From positions 1 through 11,304 of the forward strand of contig CALZJV010000459.1 in NCBI GenBank assembly GCA_945787595.1: a stretch of 11,304 nucleotides of DNA, written 5' to 3'. This document shows positions 6,826 to 11,304 of the stretch, one piece after another. The notes beneath the pieces were generated by a model, which had not been told where the DNA came from, searched no databases, and worked only from the letters and a program-made list of their open reading frames with translations. A program made the translations under genes and the position numbers. The stretch is from an uncultured Desulfobacterales bacterium (GTDB lineage Bacteria; Desulfobacterota; Desulfobacteria; Desulfobacterales; JAFDCJ01). The first letter of the stretch is position 1. Each line of letters opens with the position of its first letter.

Positions 6826-6880
6826 GACCTCGCAAAAAGTGTATAAGGCGTAAAAGCTTGAATAGTGAATGTACGAGGTC
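6826..6880. repeat. Inverted repeat GACCTCG...CGAGGTC after the cyclase gene
   Basis: Seven-base perfect arms at 6826-6832 and 6874-6880 enclose 41 bases. The right arm also overlaps a short GGTC-GAAA-GACC stem (6877-6888), so the two pairings exclude each other. It may act at the 3' end of the cyclase transcript or be the remnant of a small mobile element. Nothing decides between these. Confidence 0.3.
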
Positions 6881-7185
6881 GAAAGACCGTTATCTGTTAA
6901 CAGTAAGAAGGGAAGGAAGGTATGGTGGTCGGATTGAGGCCTACCGGAAAACCGGTACAATTGCCGCCGACGCCTATAACCACTGCACCGAGGTTCTACT
7001 CTACTGAATTAAGCCGATCGAATTTAGTCTGCAATCGTCGACGTTTTGCTAAACTGAGTTTTACTGATTTTACCGCGTGACTGACCCCTGGGTAACTCAG
7101 CCCAAATAGATTGCCGATTGGTTCATTTGATGAATATCTTCGAAACACTAAAATAATATTCAATGGAAGAAAATCATGCCTTGAA

Positions 7186-7212
7186 GCGTTATACATATAA
7201 ACGTATAAACGC
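7186..7212 (+). promoter_or_regulatory. Nested direct and inverted repeats upstream of the poly-Asp gene
   Basis: Two TATAAACG octamers stand in tandem (7196-7203 and 7204-7211). GCGTTATAC (7186-7194) mirrors GTATAAACGC (7203-7212) with one extra base. The cluster ends nine bases before the GGGGAGG ribosome site, so it could be a protein-binding site or a leader hairpin controlling the operon. Confidence 0.35.
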
Positions 7213-7232
7213 AAAAAATCGGGGAGGCTGGT

Positions 7233-7840
<608 letters not shown>

Positions 7841-7844
<4 letters not shown>

Positions 7845-8413
7845 AAAAGGCCGTTACGCGGGTGGATACACTGAGATATCAGTTGGTGGGACTCATCCCG
7901 CATCTGCGTCGTTTTGCAAGAGCTCTTACCAAAGATCCCGACCAAGCGGACGACCTTGTACAGGATGCCTGTGAACGTGCCCTTAAAAAATTGAAAAGGT
8001 CCGGAGAGGAATTGCACCTTAAAAATTTGCTTTACCGTATCATTTATAACCGCTGGATTGATAATATACGTCGCCGTAAGACCCGATTTGCCAAGCTAAT
8101 TGTTTTATCCGAGAAAAATAAGTTTAAAGGGACCGATCCCAGCACCGCTGATCATTTGGATGTTGTGCTGGATCTGCAAAGTGCCCTGGACAAACTCGAT
8201 GATGAGCACAGGGCAGCTATCATGCTGATTGGTGTGGAAGGATATTCCTATGCAGAGGCTGCGGCTGTTTTAGAAGTGCCCCCTGGAACGGTTGCAAGCC
8301 GAGTTGCGCGAGCAAGAGCTAAACTCGGTGACCTTCTCTTTAATCGTCAAGGAGAATCATTCAGGCTTAAAAGTGTGAACAAATTGAGGAAAGAAAATGA
8401 AGCAGAAATTTGA
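7841..8413 (+). CDS. ECF-family RNA polymerase sigma factor
   Basis: The 190 residues have sigma region 2 (about 14-80), including LRRFARALTKDPDQADDLVQDACERA and YNRWIDNIRRRK for core binding and -10 recognition, and region 4 (about 111-163), with LDDEHRAAIMLIGVEGYSYAEAAAVLEVPPGTVASRVARARAKL for -35 recognition. Regions 1 and 3 are absent, as usual for ECF sigma factors. The start overlaps the stop of the poly-Asp gene by four bases, and the end overlaps the anti-sigma gene by 17 bases. This is the classic arrangement of a sigma factor held by its own anti-sigma factor. It probably directs its own operon; no matching promoter could be recognised by eye. The short basic tail after region 4 is not a known extra domain. 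Confidence 0.95.
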
Positions 8414-9014
8414 CGACATTACACTCTCGTCTTATGTGGACGGTGAACTTGACCCAGAGTCTATGCGGGAGGTGGAAGCATATCTTGAAAGCGACGCTGA
8501 TGCGTGCAGATATGTCGTAAATGCCGTTAAAACCACCGCCCGTCTGCGAGAGTCAATGAACAAGGTGCTTTATGAGGAAGTCCCCGAACACCTCATAAAT
8601 ACCATCCTTCCTCGACAGAGCAAGGAATACCGGCGTTCCACTGTCTTTCAACCGCTGTTCCGTATGGCCGCAGCCATCATACTGATTCTGCTCGGTTTCG
8701 GAGCCGGGTGGCTGGTGCCGACCAACGGAGATAAGCCTGCCTTCACATTGTCTACACCGTTTCCGGCCAGGTATAACCAGGTTGTGCAGGAGGCCATGGA
8801 ATACAACATAAGCGGTGAGCCCCGACAGTGGCAATCCTCGGAAAACCAGGCGGTCATAATCGTAACTCCAGTTAAGACTTACCGTGACAAGAACGGTCAA
8901 TATTTTCGTGAATTCCGTATGGAAGTTTCCACTGCATCCGAACGGCGGCAGGTCAATGGTCTGGCCCACCGGCAAAAAGGCGAATGGAAAACTAAAGCAG
9001 TCTATTTCCAGTAA
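8397..9014 (+). CDS. Membrane anti-sigma factor with a C-terminal extracytoplasmic domain
   Basis: The N-terminal cytoplasmic part (1-80) is helical and resembles anti-sigma domains: DDITLSSYVDGELDPESMREVEAYLES. It lacks the zinc-binding HxxxCxxC motif; only Cys37 is present. One membrane helix follows (about 89-108, FRMAAAIILILLGFGAGWLV). The periplasmic part ends in a domain at about 129-203 with QEAMEYNISGEPRQW, VTPVKTYRDKNGQYFREFRMEV and GLAHRQKGEWKT. That shape resembles the C-terminal domain of 17-kDa-type surface antigens and is shared with the lipoprotein downstream. GAGGAAAG precedes the ATG inside the sigma gene, so the two are coupled. The expected role is to hold the ECF sigma factor at the membrane and release it on a periplasmic signal. 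The identity as anti-sigma factor rests on architecture and position. Confidence 0.85.
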   Translation: MKQKFDDITLSSYVDGELDPESMREVEAYLESDADACRYVVNAVKTTARLRESMNKVLYEEVPEHLINTILPRQSKEYRRSTVFQPLFRMAAAIILILLGFGAGWLVPTNGDKPAFTLSTPFPARYNQVVQEAMEYNISGEPRQWQSSENQAVIIVTPVKTYRDKNGQYFREFRMEVSTASERRQVNGLAHRQKGEWKTKAVYFQ

Positions 9015-9052
9015 ACCGAAGATGATATCTTGAATCCCCTGAGGACCTGGCA

Positions 9053-10003
9053 ATGTACAAGTCTAGATTCACCGTAACAGCAGCTGCCTTAAGCTATTTA
9101 CTTTTGTTCCAAGTATTAATTCTGCCGATAGGATGTTCGACAGCTCCTAAACCAGCGGGACCGAATACAGGTTCGCCATATCTTCCGAGCTACGAATTAG
9201 GCACAACTTATGTCTACTCTAATGGCTCCTGGGAGACCGTTGCCGGTGTCTCCCCGCAACAGATCACATGGCATGACCATCGCGGGAATGTCTACAGACG
9301 ATTTCCCGACTTTACCTATCGTTCAAACAGTTGGAAAACTAGCACACGACAAGGTAGCAGGCAATTTATGGCGCGAAGCGACGTCCTTTTTCCAAAAAAA
9401 ACCACATTGTGGCCCTTGCAGGAGGGCAATGTATCAAGTTTTACGGAGATGGTGACCTCAAGCAATCTAGAAGAACCGGAAAAATCTTACCGGAGAAATT
9501 GGAGCTGTGAGGTGCTCGGTACTGAGCGGGTTTCGGTTATGGCGGGTGAGTTTGATACCTGGAAGATCGCCTGCAAGCGCTACAATAATGTTCAAAATCC
9601 TGCAAAAGCCAGGGTTCGGGAAGTAAGAACCTGGAATTATGCCCCTGAGATTAAGCATTACGTATTGACGGAAAGACAATATTCTAACGGTAAAGCAGCT
9701 CATCGATTGGAACTACTGGCTGTTCTGCCGCCTAGGAACGGAATTTCCGATTTGACAAAGCGCCGGATGAACAAAGCATTTCAAATGGCGCTGGAATATA
9801 AAAAAAGAGGTGAACCCACCGCGTGGTCTATACCGAACACTTCCTGGTCGGGCGAAATAACGCCAACGAGCACTTTCAGGCTGGCCGACGGTCGATATAG
9901 TCGCCGTTATATTCAAAAAGTAAATAATCCTAAAGGTCAAAGGATTTACTACGGGCTGGCTGTCAGAGATACCAACGGGGTATGGGCTATTCCACGTCGT
10001 TGA
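9053..10003 (+). CDS. Lipoprotein with a C-terminal domain shared with the anti-sigma factor
   Basis: The 316-residue protein begins with a lipoprotein signal (hydrophobic 10-24, lipobox LPIGC with Cys28). A middle region (about 45-225) includes YELGTTYVYSNGSWETV and NWSCEVLGTERVSVMAGEFDTWKIACKRY, a pattern of an extracytoplasmic beta-rich fold; Cys152 and Cys174 could form a disulfide. The C-terminal domain (about 239-313) has FQMALEYKKRGEPTAW, ITPTSTFRLADGRYSRRYIQ and GLAVRDTNGVWAI, matching the end of the anti-sigma factor almost element by element and resembling 17-kDa surface-antigen domains. TGAGGA lies eight bases before the ATG, and the gap from the anti-sigma gene is 38 bases, so it is probably in the same operon. 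It is likely anchored in the outer or inner membrane. The function is unknown; sensing or partnering with the anti-sigma factor is an inference. Confidence 0.88.
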   Translation: MYKSRFTVTAAALSYLLLFQVLILPIGCSTAPKPAGPNTGSPYLPSYELGTTYVYSNGSWETVAGVSPQQITWHDHRGNVYRRFPDFTYRSNSWKTSTRQGSRQFMARSDVLFPKKTTLWPLQEGNVSSFTEMVTSSNLEEPEKSYRRNWSCEVLGTERVSVMAGEFDTWKIACKRYNNVQNPAKARVREVRTWNYAPEIKHYVLTERQYSNGKAAHRLELLAVLPPRNGISDLTKRRMNKAFQMALEYKKRGEPTAWSIPNTSWSGEITPTSTFRLADGRYSRRYIQKVNNPKGQRIYYGLAVRDTNGVWAIPRR

Positions 10004-10029
10004 TGATCGGCAAAATTTTGAATGAACTT

Positions 10030-11289
10030 TTAGAAGAAAATTCGCTCGTATTGAAGCATGGCGCTTATCGTATGTTGAACGTAATCTATCCGCACCTCGG
10101 TAGCACGGCGGTTGAAGGATTTCGTATACTGCGGGTGGTCTTCAGGCAATATATGAATGGCCCGTGGTATGCCGCCGGCATGTTCCCCTGATCGTATTTG
10201 AGATCGAAGTAAAAACTGCATGCCTTCATCGATCGCAAGGATCATTTGTTTACGGAGATTGCTATAATCTGCTTGCAAAAAGCTGAGCGCTGCTAGCAAT
10301 CCCTCCAGCCTTATGGCCGTGGGTGTGGTTCGGCCATCCTGTGTGAAGCCTCCAGATCTCAACGAATTATCATAATTTTCAGGCTTGCTTTTCAAAATGC
10401 TTTGACAGATCTGAACTGCATGGCGCTCAATCGCCTGTTTAGGTAATGGCTGTCGACAGCGGTCGTATAGCGGCAAAAGTTTGGCTGTTGCCAGCAGCGC
10501 CCAGTGATCAGCTTCTACCAGTTTTTTCCCCTGGCGCTTGCGCGCTAAATGGGCGATGCTATTGGCAGCCGCCTGCAGCCAGATTAAAGAAGGATCCTTT
10601 TCATAAAGCATCAGCAAGCCCAGAGCCGCTTCACCCGGATAATATAAAGACGTCCAGCTGTCATCCCTGCCGCCTTTTCCAGGAATATATTTAGAATAAA
10701 AACTCCCATCCTTTTTTTGCATGAAAAGGAGAAAATTGCCCATTTTGCGTAAATATTCTACCGGTGTGGTCGCCGGTAAATTTTTTTCAACACTTAATAG
10801 CGCGACCAATCCTATCCCGGTTCCACCCAGCTTGGCCTGCAGAGGTTTGTCTCTGTGGGTAATTTCCGGATGTGACCATACTGCCAGTTGATCATTTTTA
10901 CCGGGAATAGGGCCGATAGCGAATTCTTTTAAAAAATTAATTGCACGGTTGAGGGTCCTTTGGGTCAACTCCTGGGGATAGGTTTGATCATAAGACGAAA
11001 GGGCGTAGATTGTGCCGGCGTGCCTCAGCAAATTGTATCTGGGCTTCGGCTTTATGGCGGGATCCACATTAATCCGATACAAGAATTCTCCATTATCGCG
11101 GCATTGCTTTATCAAATAGCCGGCGGATAAGTTAATAGCCTTCTTGAGCTGTTTGGATTCTAGGATTACAACCGCTTTTCTGTCACTAGCCGGACCAGAT
11201 AACGATAATGATCCTGATTTATCGGGTTGATTATCAACTAAAAGCCATAATCCAAATGCAAGAGCAACGATTGGAAGTAGGGATCTCAT
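10030..11289 (-). CDS. Exported alpha-toroid-like protein (prenyltransferase/terpene-cyclase-like fold)
   Basis: The 419 residues start with a signal anchor (about 4-18, LLPIVALAFGLWLLV). The rest is helix-rich, with repeated units of helix, Q/C and DG-turn: LSAGYLIKQCRDNGEFLYRI (54-73), RHAGTIYALSSY (89-100), MGNFLLFMQKKDGSFYSKY (183-201), YYPGEAALGLLMLYE (216-230) and MQFLLRSQIRSGEHAGG near the end. The spacing and the Q-x-x-DGSF motif resemble alpha/alpha-barrel proteins of the squalene-cyclase or glycosidase type. The terpene-cyclase DxDD acid motif is not seen, so a sugar- or envelope-related role is as likely. The frame is complete inside the window, starting 15 bases from its edge, with no clear ribosome site in the visible bases. 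It converges on the lipoprotein gene with 26 bases between; that gap holds only the palindrome CAAAATTTTG and no terminator. Confidence 0.7.
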   Translation of the reverse strand: MRSLLPIVALAFGLWLLVDNQPDKSGSLSLSGPASDRKAVVILESKQLKKAINLSAGYLIKQCRDNGEFLYRINVDPAIKPKPRYNLLRHAGTIYALSSYDQTYPQELTQRTLNRAINFLKEFAIGPIPGKNDQLAVWSHPEITHRDKPLQAKLGGTGIGLVALLSVEKNLPATTPVEYLRKMGNFLLFMQKKDGSFYSKYIPGKGGRDDSWTSLYYPGEAALGLLMLYEKDPSLIWLQAAANSIAHLARKRQGKKLVEADHWALLATAKLLPLYDRCRQPLPKQAIERHAVQICQSILKSKPENYDNSLRSGGFTQDGRTTPTAIRLEGLLAALSFLQADYSNLRKQMILAIDEGMQFLLRSQIRSGEHAGGIPRAIHILPEDHPQYTKSFNRRATEVRIDYVQHTISAMLQYERIFF

Positions 11290-11304
11290 ATTCTTAACAA
11301 TTCG

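Larger units (their letters stand above)
6808..7232. other. Intergenic region before the poly-Asp cassette
   Basis: No gene is supported. It holds an inverted repeat (6826-6880), a GGTC-GAAA-GACC mini-hairpin at 6877-6888, the palindrome CTGTTAACAG at 6894-6903, a spaced inverted repeat CTGAGTT...AACTCAG at about 7053-7098, and a repeat cluster at 7186-7212 just before the ribosome site. I find no confident ECF promoter for the downstream operon. A TTGATG with AAAATA 17 bases later (about 7127-7155) is the best sigma70-like pair but is weak. Confidence 0.5.

Noticed and set aside
6912..7007. Coding-like segment reading GRIEAYRKTGTIAADAYN before a stop
   Set aside because: It looks protein-like and vaguely like an end of a flagellar or helical protein, but has no start codon, no matching upstream frame and no family I can name.
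9982..10191. Small plus-strand frame at the end of the lipoprotein gene
   Set aside because: It overlaps the end of the lipoprotein and the antisense of the toroid gene and has no features of its own.

Overview
The window reads as bacterial chromosome. It has Shine-Dalgarno-led genes, tight operon overlaps, an ECF sigma/anti-sigma pair and a lipobox lipoprotein. A pyrrolysine-type dimethylamine methyltransferase in a bacterial setting, next to this Gram-negative-looking envelope-stress cassette, suggests an anaerobic methylamine user, perhaps in the Desulfobacterota. That lineage is an inference; there is no rRNA or other marker here to test it.

Region 1 (1-2785) is a decaying control and metabolism block. 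A minus-strand IlvD/Edd-family dehydratase runs off the left edge and carries a large out-of-frame internal deletion. Divergent to it is a LacI-family regulator that has lost about 13 residues after its helix-turn-helix and is frameshifted near its end by an exact 13-bp tandem duplication. Between them are two sigma70-type promoters with perfect TTGACA boxes and two or three palindromes that look like LacI-type operators.

Region 2 (2838-4217) is mtbB, dimethylamine:corrinoid methyltransferase. Its reading frame is interrupted by one in-frame TAG exactly where the family carries pyrrolysine, and it also terminates at TAG, inside a perfect hairpin. No partner corrinoid protein, no pyl gene and no tRNA-Pyl lie in the window, so mtbB stands alone here.

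Region 3 (4293-6807) holds a hypothetical exported protein on the minus strand. Divergent to it are a PP2C-type Ser/Thr phosphatase and an FHA plus class III nucleotide cyclase protein. The last two make a plausible protein-phosphorylation to cyclic-nucleotide signalling pair.

Region 4 (7233-10003) is a four-gene cassette: a small exported or anchored protein with a 91-residue Asp/Asn tract (54 uninterrupted Asp), an ECF sigma factor, a membrane anti-sigma factor and a lipoprotein. The first three genes overlap. The anti-sigma factor and the lipoprotein end in recognisably the same extracytoplasmic domain. This is the best candidate for an undescribed system: an ECF-controlled surface polyanion with a lipoprotein that mirrors the sensor domain of the anti-sigma factor. 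Region 5 (10030-11289) is a convergent minus-strand gene for an exported alpha-toroid-like protein.
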